Origin: Heloderma charlesbogerti
Taxonomy: Eukaryota; Chordata; Lepidosauria; Squamata; Helodermatidae
NCBI GenBank assembly: GCA_026122225.1
Contig: JANEZZ010000739.1
Span: 2,542,001 to 2,606,000 of the forward strand
Direction: 5' to 3'
DNA: 64,000 nucleotides
Shown: piece after piece, positions 1-11,008 of the stretch
Layout of the letters: each line of letters starts with the position of its first letter
How positions within the stretch are numbered: position 1 is the first letter of the stretch
Position numbers and translations under genes: made by a program
Notes under the pieces: generated by a model
What the model was told of the DNA's origin: nothing
The model's input: the letters and a program-made list of their open reading frames with translations, nothing else
The model's database searches: none

Positions 1-202
1 CTCACGGCGGCAGCACGTGCATCCCCCCGAAGAACATAAACAAAACACACGAAAATAAACAAAACAAAAACAAAACATAAATAACCACCTGGGGGTGCCA
101 CGCTCAAGAGCGGCTCCTGTGGCCACAGGCCCTTGCTGTGCCTCGTGGGCGCCGAGCTTGCAGCGGGCGGCAACTGCGCCCTCTTCAAAGCCACTGCGTG
201 GT

Positions 203-420
203 AGTAGCTAGAGTGTTGGACTGGGACTTGAGACACCCAGGTTCTAGTCTCCTTTCCAGGGGCATCGTTTAAGGCTGGAGCCCCTGCTGGGCAGGCAGAA
301 GGTCCCATGTCCAGTCCCTGGAATTTCCTGGTAGGGCTAGAAACCCCTATCTGATCCCCTGCAGAGCTGTTGGGGGGGCCACAGATTCTCCACCCCTGCC
401 CTATAAGCTAATAAGGTTAA
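203..420 (+). repeat. tRNA-derived SINE-like fragment
   Basis: The stretch GTAGCTAGAGTGTTGGACTG followed by GACACCCAGGTTCTAGTCTC resembles the A-box/B-box head of squamate tRNA-related SINEs, and the following CAGGCAGAAGGTCCCATGTC... part resembles the body of such elements. A second weaker head (GTTGGTGTGTTGGACTGGGC) lies at about 643-670. Recognised by pattern only; edges uncertain. Confidence 0.35.
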
Positions 421-2829
421 TGGCTAGACACATGGTGTCTTAAATGTGAATACACAGAGCCATACAGAAATAGGATCTATGTATTGCGCTCACCTCTCTA
501 GCCGCTACTGGACACAGAGGGTGCCCCTCCTGTCTAGCGGTAGCGGCGGCACTGCTGCCTGTTGTCCGGGGTGCCCAGTGAGTAGCCCACTGGAACCTCC
601 TGCTATGTGCTCTGTCCCCTGCCACATTTTCTTCTAGGAGTGGTGGTTGGTGTGTTGGACTGGGCCCTGGGACCCGAGCCCCTGCTTCTTGCCAATGTCG
701 TGCCAAGATTACCTCACTTTCTACATGCCCCCCCCCAAGAAGGGCCAAGGTTGAAAGAACGGGAAGGGTAGGGCCCCGCCTCCCCTTCCCAACAGTTCAC
801 TGATGATGAAACAGACCTGATTCGGGCGTCAATTCTTACTCGTCTGGAAGCTGCTAAGCGTTCTTCGGGGATCTCTTCCCCCTTCCCCGGCCAGGTCTGA
901 GAAACCCCCCAGTCGTCCAGCCTAAGCAAATGCGACAGCAGAACCAACGCTCTCTACTTCTCTCTATTTCAGCTCATCTATGGGTTCAGTGCACTTGGAC
1001 GCCATTGAGGCCTCCACCTCGCCTTCGCAGGTTCACCATGGTGGCACTCCACCACTGCAGGCAGTCCACCTTCCTGCAGCATCTCTGTCAGAAGTAATCC
1101 AAGCAACGTCCTCCTCCTTGGAGTTTCGCCTAGGCGACACACCACAGCTGGAGGCGGTCCACCCTCATGGGGCATCTCCATCAGGAGCACTGCAAGTGGC
1201 ATCGCCTCCCTTGTTCCCGGGGACCCGGACACGGCTGCCCTGGATATGGGTGAGATGACTGCACCTCGCCCCAGTTGTCCAGACGGGTGACCTTCAGGGC
1301 CGTGGGGTTGCCGCCTTAGCTTACCTTAGCTTAGCTTATCTATACGACGCCCAGGCCGCCTGCAGCTCCGTCAATCACACCCCAGTAACCCCAGCCGCTT
1401 AACGCAGCAGCTTACAGGGTGTGCTGGATTAATTTAGGATCCCTCGCCTGCCCCCGCCTGCTTGGGCATCCACGTAAGAGACATATCAGATCCCTACGCT
1501 AATCTGGCGAGTTGTACTGTCGCCAGGGTTACTCCTTCTCGTAATGACTTTCACCTGAGGAGGTGCATGACTGGCTTATGTCGAGGCCTTTCGCAGGAGG
1601 GCCGCCATTGCTGTTCCCTGCACAAGGACCTGTTGGACCAGGACCTTTCGCTCCAATTTTGTCTCCTTCACGGCCAGGTTCGGCGACGGATCTGGCAGTG
1701 GCCACATTCACCAGGCTGTCTCCCGCACTGGCCCTCAGCCTATGGTGGGTCCGCTGCTTCAGCACTGCTATCTGTGCCAGGAATAAAGCCCCAAGGGCAC
1801 ATACTCCCAGGACACATGCAGTTTCCATCGTGAGTGCTCCCTTGTAGCAGTCAGCACTCATGCACCTCTTGCCCAATGCCCGGGGATGGTAGGGTCCCCT
1901 TGGAAAAGCCAAGGCAGTAGGAAGCTCTGGATGGCCCATGCCTAGTTAGAATGTGTCTTGACTTAGAACACAGTTTTTATGCTAGGTTCTAGGGACCCCC
2001 TTTTTTTCTCTAGGTCAACATAGGCCATCCTTACCTCGTAAGCAACATTTCTCCTCTCCAGGCGTCGACAGGTCCAGGAGAGGTTAACAAGGCAGTACTG
2101 GTGGAAGGGTTTTAGTCCCCCCCTTTTTTCCAAACCCCGTTATCTACTCTAGGGATCTCCCTTTTTGAAGTGGTGCCCAGGAAATCCTCTAGGGAGTTTA
2201 TCCTGATTCGTAACCTCTCTTCCCGGAAGGCCAGTCAGTTAATCACGAGATCCCTGATCATCTCTGCTCAGTGCGACACTTCGATGAGGCAGCTGTCTTG
2301 GTCTGGGATCCCGTCCACGTGTCCCTGAGGGGCATGTGCTACATGGAGTCCAAAGACGGTGGTCAAAGTTCTGACCTAATGCAAGTATTGCCCCCCTTTC
2401 CTGTTACCTCGGTGTCCCTTAGCTCACAAAAGGCTGAGGGCCAGTCTCCCACATCAACATTTGGTGAAGCCAATCCAATACCCTTAGGGTTATTCTCGCC
2501 TCCGTCTGAACAATTTTCAGGTCCTTTAGGCACAGCGCCAAGCAGTTATACATCAGGCAAGGCTTCAACTTAGAAGTGCTTTAAGGGCACCTCCTTCTGG
2601 AAGCGTGAGCCTCTCCTCAAAGCCGGACTGCAGATTCACATGTTCTGCTGCAACCTCCAAGGGGTTTCAGATTCTTAGGGCAGGTCCGATCGTGCTGTGG
2701 GTAGTGGCCTGTAGAGTGGAGGCTGCTGCCACCACCAAGCACATTTTGGGACAGTCTTATAGCCAAGTCAGTAACCCCCCCCCCTTCGGTATGACAAGAT
2801 GACCACGTTATTTATTCTCCGTCCTCCTG
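421..2829. other. No gene recognised; probable 5' part of the DIRS-like relic
   Basis: GC-rich, with only broken reading frames on both strands. Because the RNase H and recombinase parts of a DIRS-like element follow directly on the + strand, this stretch may hold its decayed gag and reverse-transcriptase regions (for example the open pieces at 1462-1847 and 2271-2573). I could not identify a catalytic motif there. Confidence 0.3.
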
Positions 2830-2849
2830 AAATTGGAGGGTCATGTCAT

Positions 2850-3015
2850 GTGTCAGTGTGTTCATGCTCCAGAGTCAGTGTTACAACATCAGGTTCTGGG
2901 TCCACTATATGCTGGGTTAGGCAAACCCAATTGTCGATGCCTTGTCATGAAATTAGGTCAATGTCTTCCGGGACTTAGCCCCGTGGGTGCTCCATTCCCA
3001 GATCCCATCCTTGCA
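2850..3015 (+). pseudogene. DIRS RNase H C-terminal remnant
   Basis: One frame gives CYNIRFWVHYMLG-x-ANPIVDALS followed by VNVFRDLAPW. In DIRS/Ngaro-type elements the RNase H domain ends with a 'PGKxNxIADALSRxQ...FRxLAP' block, which this matches with stops in place of the Lys and Arg codons. It connects directly into the recombinase. Confidence 0.55.
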
Positions 3016-3039
3016 GTACTATGGGAGACCGGGATACTG

Positions 3040-3960
3040 AAGCCAGGCATGTCAGTCTGCATTCCATGGCTCTCCGTACAGGAGCCGCCTGCGTCAGAGC
3101 AGGTAGGGTGTGCCGCGCATTAGGCAAAGCTTCAGCGTTAGGATTCATGACCCTTATCTATAGATCAGTGGCCGCATTTCGCGCCTCCTTAAGGAACAAC
3201 AGACTATTTGGGACCATAAGTCGCAAGCTGGCCATTTAGCCTTCCGGCCCACAACGGTGGGATTCACTGACTCCATGTCAGATTTTAGGGTTCGGCGTGC
3301 AATATAGTGTTGGGCACAGATGTTGCCTGCCTTAGTAAATTAGCCACCCTCTCTCTCCGGATACCCCTTTCGGGCTCTGGGGGTAATGGCCCTCCATTTC
3401 AGCTTTCCAGTAAGACGTTTCCCTGTGCCATGTAGCAGCCTTAACGGCCTTCAAACCCCCCCTCCTTAGGAATTCAGGATTGCTCTGGGCTCCCAAGGCC
3501 GACTGGTCCCGGAGGGCCTCGATATGCTTCAAGGTACAGGTCTGGCCCAATGTAACCCATTTACGTTCTTGGTGATCTAACTGATTGGTATGGCAAGGGC
3601 ACGGCAGTGGCCCACGGCCAAACACAAGTCAATGGGTTAGGCCCCATTGGCATCTTATGGGTTTTATGGAATGCCATGGGTCTGAGGAGGGGCCTCTGTT
3701 TTATCACTTCAACAGCTTACTGTTGACTTAAGGGCAATTTGGGCAGTTTCTACATTAGCTTTACCCCTCTAGGCCTAGATAATTTGCAGTTCAGAGCCCA
3801 CTGTTGTTTCATCAAAGCAGTCTCCATGGTAGCCGCTGGAGGTTTCTATCTCAGGCACGTTAGGACATTCGAAAATGGGGCTTCACAGCATTTTGGCCTG
3901 CGTTCACAAGTTGTCCGTTTCTTCCTGACACAATTTTCGCTTTGCTTGCCTAATGTGCTT
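3040..3960 (+). pseudogene. DIRS tyrosine recombinase remnant
   Basis: Recognisable blocks in shifting frames: SMALRTGAAC near 3066, RISRLLKEQQTIWDHKSQAG near 3175, KGTAVAHGQTQVNGLGPIGI then LWVLWNAMG near 3595-3675, and FRAHCCFIKAVSMVAAGGF near 3790-3850. In the family the last block reads 'HSFRIGA' and is followed by a HY(V)R motif carrying the catalytic tyrosine. Here the Arg of HxxR is not preserved and the final motif reads QHFGL, so the active site is destroyed as well as the frame. Confidence 0.55.
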
Positions 3961-4119
3961 ATTCCTGAGACCAGCAGACTCGTCGTACGCCGGTACGGGT
4001 GCTCTTACATGGGCACGTTATGATGTCTGGAGCTGCACAAAGGGCTTGTATGTCATCTTCAGATGTCAGCTTCTGTCACCCCATCACATTAGGATCCAGT
4101 GGCTTCACAGACGTGGCAG

Positions 4120-4500
4120 GTGGTGGGAGTCCCCTCCTCACTCTGTTCCACCGAAGTCTTCCTCTGCAGGTCCAGGTGCTGCACATTGAGTGGAATGACG
4201 TCGGCTGTAAGCCAGGCGAGGACCTGATCGAACAGGCCTTGGTTGAGATGCAGGTGGTCCGGCATACCTGGCCGGAAGTAGCCTATTGCAGCCCTCACTG
4301 CTCCCATAGATCAATGGGAAGGACTGGAATGACGTTGCCAGTGGCAGGGCACGTCTGAAAGTGCACAGAGAAATGGCTTATGGCCATGTGAATGAGATGA
4401 TGGATGCACCACCCGCCAGGGAATTCTGTGGACTTGGAGGGAGCGTTACAGGTAGGACGGTGTCCGCCTGTCTCATTTAGTGAATAACATATTTCTGTCT
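4120..4500 (+). pseudogene. SGNH-hydrolase-like ORF remnant of the DIRS element
   Basis: The open piece in this region contains SPLLTLFHRSLPLQVQVLHI followed by EWNDVGCKPGEDLIEQA and, after a frameshift, KVHREMAYGHVNEMMDAPPA-like sequence. DIRS elements of amphibians and reptiles carry an extra ORF with 'VLVIHxGGNDL...' of the SGNH/GDSL hydrolase fold. The alignment of VLHIEWND to that block is convincing in position but the GG pair is lost. Assignment is from memory of the family pattern, so moderate. Confidence 0.45.
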
Positions 4501-5040
4501 GATCTGCAAAGGGGCCTGCGGGAAGTTCTTCTGCGCAGGTAGGGGGAGTTTCACAAGCTCTAGGCTTGTGACTCCTGTGGCGGCTAGGATGGGCAAAAAC
4601 AGGAAAGTAGGGATGGTGTGCATGCAGAGGCACCTTATGGTGACAGGTGATGCCTGAGGCCCCCCGAACGGGTTGTGCGGCTCGGCGGGGGGATAAGGGT
4701 TGCCTACTCACTCACCCAGGTGTTTTGCGGCACCGGGTTGGGGGTGACACCGGAAGGTCTACCTCCCCCAGAAGGGGCAGTCCGGAGGGATGGCGAGATC
4801 ACCGCCACCCCTCAGGCTGGGTATGTTTTCGCCCAAGAAGTGCCAGCTAGCCGCTGACACAGTTAGATGCCCATCCTAGTTACCCCTTTGCAGCTATTTC
4901 AATAAATGTGGCCCAGTTTTCAACCGAAGCTTGTTGTCTGCGTCTTCTTTAACCCATCTCCGCTCGCAAACGGACTCTCAGTGTGTACTCATTTCCTGCA
5001 AGAGTAGTTGTAAGGTAGCATCTGAGTATCCCCCTACAAC

Positions 5041-5752
5041 AGTGCGGAAATGGTACAGAGGACTGAGATGGACTTTCAGTACTTGACACCAAATGCCCAC
5101 GAAGAATTTATGCAGTGCACTGCCGAAAGCTCTACAGCTCTGCCTTCTACAATATGAGTATAATAACGATGAACTTTATCTGCAGACATTGTCAAGGTAA
5201 TTAAAAAAAAATGTTTATAAACTCAGAAAAAATATTAACATGGCCTGAGTTAGAAAGATCATGAACTCCTGTCTTTGCTGCTACCTTTTGTTTTTTGGTA
5301 GACACCCTTCTGCCCAGCTATACGAAACTCCTGGATTTCTACATGGTGGTGTTTTTTTTGTGTGTGTTTTTTTTTTAATGAGGCTGCAGTTACTTCCTAA
5401 CAGGGAAGACCCCCCAAAAGGCTTAACACACCTGGAAGGCTATTAACCATTGCTGTGACTTCCTTCATGTGTTAAAAAGACTGAAAGGAGGGAGCAGGCT
5501 ATTTTCTCACAAAATGAATAGGCAGAACAGTGGCTGCACATTTTGCTTCATATCCCTTGTCATTCTACAAGGGCTAGAGACTTGCTTAAAAAAAAGTAAA
5601 AGAAAATTGGGAATGTGGAGATTATGGTTCATCTTGCCCCTCCTTTCCCCTTTCCGCTAATGCCCATGAGCATGAATAAAGTCTGGAATGGCTATCCTCA
5701 GCATGTGTCAGTTAGCCATGATCTCCCCCTCTGCCTTATGTTCACTTTCAGC
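5041..5752. other. Intergenic, nothing recognised
   Basis: AT-rich DNA with short unrelated reading frames and T-runs. No gene, RNA or repeat signature seen on either strand. Confidence 0.6.
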
Positions 5753-6408
5753 TAGGGATGGGGGAGAATTTCTCCCTGAAACTTCAGGGGGCCGAGTGCC
5801 AATGCATTCGGTCCTCTGAAGGTTGTTCAGGGAGAAATTCTCCGTGCCCCCCGCCCCCCCCGGGATGGGACTTACCTTTCACGAATGTCCCTCCCGGTGG
5901 TGGGTCCTGGCAGTGGTTCGGCAGGTCTTCGTCAGGGGCGGGCAATAGCGTTGCCCTTATTTTCGCCGTAGTCTACGTAAATCTTTACGTAGACTACAGG
6001 GACCAAATAAGGAACGCGAATGGCGGCTCCCTATGGGGGCCGCCATTTGCGTACGCGCTTTTTTTTTTTTTCAAAGTCACCCGTGATAGGCTATGTGACA
6101 ATTACCGTAGCCTATCACGGCTGACTTTGCAGATCTAGCCGTGATAGGCTACATTAATCGTTACGTAGCCTATCACAGGGGCGTTTTTTTTTTTCCTTTT
6201 GAAGTTCGTGGCCGGGGAGACGGGGCGATTCTCCCCGGCCTGAATTTCGGCCAGGCGAGGCGGGAAGCCTCCCCCCCAGCCTGAATTTCGGCCGGGCGAG
6301 GAGGGAAGCCTCCCCCCCCGGCCTGAACTTCGGGGGGAGCAGCGAAGCGCCTACCCCCCACCGCGAAGCAAGCTGCGAGACCAGGTAAGTGAGTTTCGTG
6401 CATCCCTA
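5753..6408 (+). mobile_element. hAT-like palindromic MITE, subfamily A, internally deleted
   Basis: Starts TAGGGATG, ends CATCCCTA, flanked by the exact 8-bp direct repeat CTTTCAGC (5745-5752 and 6409-6416). The left end has the GAGAATTTCTCC module and an antisense ACTTACC donor. It then jumps into the right half of the family core (GTAGTCTACG palindrome, AATGGCGGC hairpin, two TGATAGGCTACG palindromes), so the left half of the core is missing. The right end has the GGCCTGAATTTCGGCC minisatellite and an outward GGTAAGT. Confidence 0.88.
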
Positions 6409-8473
6409 CTTTCAGCACTTTCCCTGCCTTTGTGGGTGAAAGAATAGGGTTTTCACATACTTCCTCATGCCAACATTAACAGCCCAATCCTATGCATGTT
6501 TACAGGGGGCAGGGGGTTATGCCACAAAAAGGCAGTGTACATAAACAGCACATCTTCCCTTGTCATTCTGGGGCTGGCAGAGATTGTCCTTACAAGCACC
6601 CCACACACACACACACGCATACACTTCGCAGATGGGTGACATTCCTGTGTTTTCCCCTGATCTCCCATCCCATCACCTGTGGGCTGGAAAACAACAAATT
6701 GGTTCACTTTTAGAGTGAACACAGCCAGGGGCCCGTGCCAGGTGAATCACCATGGGAAGTCAGTGGTTTTTGCACAGTTACAGTCAGTGAGGGATCCTTT
6801 ACGGTACAGGAAAGTAGCCTAGCCCTAGCTCCTGCAGGCTACCAAACCAAAGGCTGTGGAGCTGCCTGGCTGGGCCTGCCAGAAAGCAGGCCTCACCTCC
6901 CCTTCCAGGCCCATGTTCTACCATTTCAATTGCAGCCACTCCCAGCTGAGCTTGATGGAATTCCCCCCCCCATCACTTACCTCCCCTCCCTGGGCCTTGC
7001 CCAACTGTTTTGCATGGAACTGGAGGCTAGAGATGTATGTGACAAGCACGCGCAGCACGAGGTGCAGTTGCCGCTCTCAGAATGGAGCTACTTTGATGCT
7101 CCTACCGCCTGTGTGTCTTGGGAGGAGGCACTCCTGCACTGGTTAAACTTCAGGGCATCCTCCCATCCTGTTTTGGAGGTAAGGCCTGTCCTGCCCTGAG
7201 CCTTGTCCATGTGGGTGGAAACTGAAAGTAGGGGCAGAAGGGCAGGTGCAGGGCAGCAGCTGGTGTTGCCGCTCTCAGAATGACACCATGACTGGAATGG
7301 CGGGGGGGAGTTGCATCCCTCGCCCCTGTGGGTGGATGCTCATGGTTGCGGATCACTAGAAGGAGATTATGCAACACATTCAACAACTGTCGGCCAGTGA
7401 GGAGGAAAATCTGACACTGGATTCCCTATGTCTAGGCAGACTGGCCTGGATGTCTGGCTACAAAATTGCCTCCAGGCTCTCATCGAAGTCCTCATCTGAC
7501 TATTGGGGCCAGCTCTGTCCTCTCAAGGCATGTGGGCAGTGTGATACCCAGTCAGGAGCAGCCCCGATTACTGCCACCTGTCCAGCACCTTGGTTCACCT
7601 GAAGGAGATCTGAGACTACCTTGCTTGGTCTGTGTCTTATCCTGGTGACATTTTATCCCCCATTTTATTCCTGATTGGCTCCCTTTTCATCACTGGCCAA
7701 TCTGCAATTAGAAGGCACTAGCTAGCTGAGCTTGGTGGCCTTCTTCCCAACCCCATAAAATGTGTACCTAGTAACAGATATACATGCATATTACATACAT
7801 GTCAACTGAATACACATATGCAGAATCATATGACCTTGAACTCTGGGTGTAGAGAAAATGTGACACTCCCAAAGCTAAGGGACCATAGACAAGGCCCTTG
7901 AAACCAATATTGGTGTATTCAAGAAGAACAGGTAAATTTAAAACATACATCCGGGAAATTAGAATCATCCACTCAAAGGACATTAAAAATGAGTAAGGGT
8001 GCAACCCGATGGGCTCTAGGCAGTGTCGAGATGCCCATAAGATTTCTCATTTTCTGGGGGCCAGCGCTCCAAGCTCAGTACCTGGAAACACAACTCCCCA
8101 CGCCCTCTCCCACCTCCTTGTAGGCAGTGCAGTTTGTTCCCAGCTCTGTGCTCATAAGAGCAGTGTAGAGCAGCTGAAAAGGGGGTGTTCCTGGGGGTGA
8201 GGAGGGACCACAGAAGGGCCATTATAACGCTTTGTATGAGCTGTCTGGCCTCCCCCTCTCCCACTCTGAGGTGCCCTGGTAACTGCCAAAATTGGCCATC
8301 TAGCTGCAAATGCAGGGCAGCTGGAGGACAAAGGAGAAGTTCTCTTCTGCACTCCACCAACCCTGCATTGGGTAGTCTGGAGCCAGCCAACTACCGCCAT
8401 AGGATTGTGCCCTAAGGTACAAGAAAACAAGGATTTTTAAAAAAACAGCGAAACAGATCGATACAGAGAAAAT

Positions 8474-8475
<2 letters not shown>
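6409..8475. other. Intergenic; one short repeated peptide-coding block
   Basis: Holds a (CA)n run at 6600-6616 and otherwise unique-looking DNA. The only repeated block seen is at 7364-7450 (listed separately). No gene recognised. Confidence 0.5.
7364..7450 (+). repeat. Block shared with 40300-40385
   Basis: About 85 bp similar on the same strand to 40300-40385: both contain CCAGTGAGGA...TGGATTCCCT and GGCAGACTGGCCT. Both are open in the same frame (SASEEENLTLDSLCLGRLAW here, YASEEKSQTMDSLCLGRLAL there). It may be a fragment of an unrecognised dispersed element, or of the V2R 5' flank. Confidence 0.5.

Positions 8476-8511
<36 letters not shown>
8476..8511. repeat. (TG)n microsatellite
   Basis: About 18 uninterrupted TG units. 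Confidence 0.95.
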
Positions 8512-8514
<3 letters not shown>

Positions 8515-10506
8515 GCAAGGCTGGCCCTACTATTAGGCCGTGAGAGGTGGCTGCCTCAGGTAGCAGACTTGAGGTGTCATGAAAAAGCAGCATATTGTTA
8601 ATTTTTTAATTTGTTATTATTGTCCATTGACTGTCAAGAATGGGGTGAGGTGCTTGTGGGCTTTTCTTCCTCATATGCCAAAATAACTTGTTTGCCTTGA
8701 CTGGGGTGGGTGAGGGGTGACATTTACTCTTCCAACTCAGGGAGCAAAATGTCTGGGGCCAGCCCTAGTGTCTGACTTAGAAGAGGGGTGTTGGTGGGAG
8801 CAGCACTTTAAAGGGAAATTAATTTTAACACAGGCTTAATTTAAGCACAGAGCAAAAAATAGCATCTAGCATTTACACTTAAATTAATCCTTAAAAAGAG
8901 AGACAAATGCCAGCCCATAGCATCATTGAAAAATATAGGCCTGTAAGTTTATGTCTGTTACTAACAAAGTGTCTATATGGCTAATTATGGAAAAGAGGAA
9001 GGGGAAAGGAAGAAGAATGGGAAATAAAAGTTTTCAGAATGGTCATTTTGGTATTGGGATGACTGGAATGAAGAAGATATTTTTTCGATTTGTCAGGAAG
9101 TTTTGGAGGTGGAGCAAATGAAGGGGTTTGGGAAGAAAGTGGACAGGAAGGCTTAAAAGAGCAACAGGGAGTTCCAAAGCCAAGGACTGATTTGTCCTTT
9201 GGGAGAGGTGATGGGGAGTAGGGGTTGCAGAAAGAAGGAAGATAACGTGTCCTGATTTTAAGGAATAGCCTGAGAACAAGGAGAAAGTACCCAAACGCTA
9301 TGGATAAATTGCTAAGGAAGAGAGCAGAGGGAAAATGTTTGGTGGTGGTAGGGGGTGGGAGTGAGCTACAGAGAAGAGTTTCTTTCTACCTTGAATTGTA
9401 CAGGTGTGGGCGTTGTGGTAGAATATTAGGGAAAACAGAGAGCGAGAGACAAAGGTCTATTTGGCTTCTGGACAAGTTCAAAGGCATAAATAGGAGGTAT
9501 ATTTGTCCTTTTTTGGCTGGCTTGTGAACAATGGAAGCTCTGCTGAGCTCGTTCAGGATCAAGAAGGGAAGACAGAGAAATAAAAAAGTAGAAATTGTAT
9601 TAAAGGGATGATACACAAAGACACAAGCAGGTTTACAATGAATTTTGGGTAACTGGAAAAAAAAAATTCAAGATGACCTGGAAGGTGTCCAAAGGGAAAA
9701 TGCTACCCTGGAATGGGCTGAAGAGTTATTTAAAAAATGAACAGGCATGAAACTGCATTATATTATTCCAGATCAAAAGTGTACTTAAAGGTTTTGCTTA
9801 CCAGTGAATGAGCGCGCATATATATATACATACACACACACACATAGTACAAAGTGTACATGTCAAAAACCTTGACATAAAAATGTCTAGGAAAAAATAG
9901 ACTTAAGTTTAGTCAGCAAATTTTAAGTAAGGAGTTATTTTCCCCAAGGAATAATTCAAAATGGATTGTATCTAGCCTAAAAAGTGTATGTAGAAGACTT
10001 TTTTTGTCTATTCTCATTTTTTTTAAAGAAAAGTCTTTAACAATAAGATAATTAAGACTGTGAACCTTAATTTTTGGAACAGTAGGGAATATTAGCTATG
10101 AGGTAATAGCTAAAAGATATAATATGTGCTGATTTTAGAATGTGGGCGCTTCAGGTAAGAAGCTCACCAGGCCTGTGCACTTGTCAGCTGAATATACTAT
10201 TTGGAACTGAATGGGACCTTGGTACTTAGAATGAGATCTCTCCTTTTCAAGCTGCCTAGAGAAATTTTTTTTTGGAAATTCTATTCCAATTTCCTGTTAA
10301 GGAAGTAAGATCTTTAGCAGTGCTCTGTTTAACAAGAAATGTTTTTATCTGCACGTTCTGTGATGCTACAAGTATATTTCTAAAAAAAAAAAAAGGATCA
10401 AAATATGTTTTCCCTTTCTATCTCTTATTAGAACACAACCAAAATTGAATCCAACTAAAACAATAGTGGATGCGTTGTTTGAAGTGTATTGATCGGCTAT
10501 AGGTAG
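8512..10506. other. Intergenic AT-rich DNA, nothing recognised
   Basis: Contains (TA)n/(CA)n near 9820-9845 and A-rich tracts. A frame near 8925-8960 reads EKYRPVSL, faintly like a reverse transcriptase block, but no further support was found in the flanks. No gene. Confidence 0.5.
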
Positions 10507-11008
10507 TAGGGATGTACGAAAGTCACTTACCTTTTCGCAGCTTGGCTTCGCGGTGGGGGGGAGGCACTTCGCTTCTCCCCCTGAAGTTCAGGCGAGGGGG
10601 GGGAGGCATCCCACCTCGCCCGGCCGAAATTCAGGCTGGGGAGAAGCGCCCCGTTTCCCCAGCTGAGAAACAAAAAGTAAAAAAAAAAAAGACCCCGTGA
10701 TAGACTACATGACGATTTACGTAGCCTATTACGGCTAGATTTCCAAAGTCAGCCGTGATAGGCTACGTAAATCGTAACGTAGCCTATCACGGGTGACTTT
10801 GGAAAAAAAAAAAGGCGCGTACGCAAATGGCGGCACCCATGGGGCGCCGCCATTTGTGTTCCTTATTTTGGCACATCTAGTCTACATAAAGATTTACGTA
10901 GACTACGGCGAAAATAAGGGCAACGCAAAGAGCATTCCCTTATTTTTGCCGTAGTCTACGTAAATCTTTACGTAGACTAGACGTACCAAACTAAGGAATG
11001 CAAATGGT
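10507..11008 (-). mobile_element. hAT-like palindromic MITE, subfamily A, truncated
   Basis: Begins TAGGGATG with the family's right-end module in reverse (GAAAGTCACTTACC, then the GGCCGAAATTCAGG unit). It continues through two TGATAGGCTACG palindromes, the AATGGCGGC hairpin and the central GTAGTCTACG pair, then ends abruptly at the BovB fragment. The other terminus and target duplication are missing. Confidence 0.75.

Larger units (their letters stand above)
2830..5040 (+). mobile_element. Degraded DIRS-like (tyrosine recombinase) retrotransposon
   Basis: Read across frames, the + strand shows in order: a RNase H tail with the VDALS motif (2880-3010), a tyrosine recombinase (about 3040-3960), a SGNH-hydrolase-like ORF with a GND-type block (about 4120-4500), and a 3' region with AATAAA at 4901. 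This order is known for vertebrate DIRS1-type elements, which encode a tyrosine recombinase in place of an integrase. Several stops and frameshifts break every ORF, so the copy is dead. The boundaries, including the split direct and inverted terminal repeats of the family, were not located. Confidence 0.6.

Noticed and set aside
8925..9530. Possible reverse transcriptase-like stretch (EKYRPVSL)
   Set aside because: Only one short motif; no YxDD or other block follows in a consistent frame.
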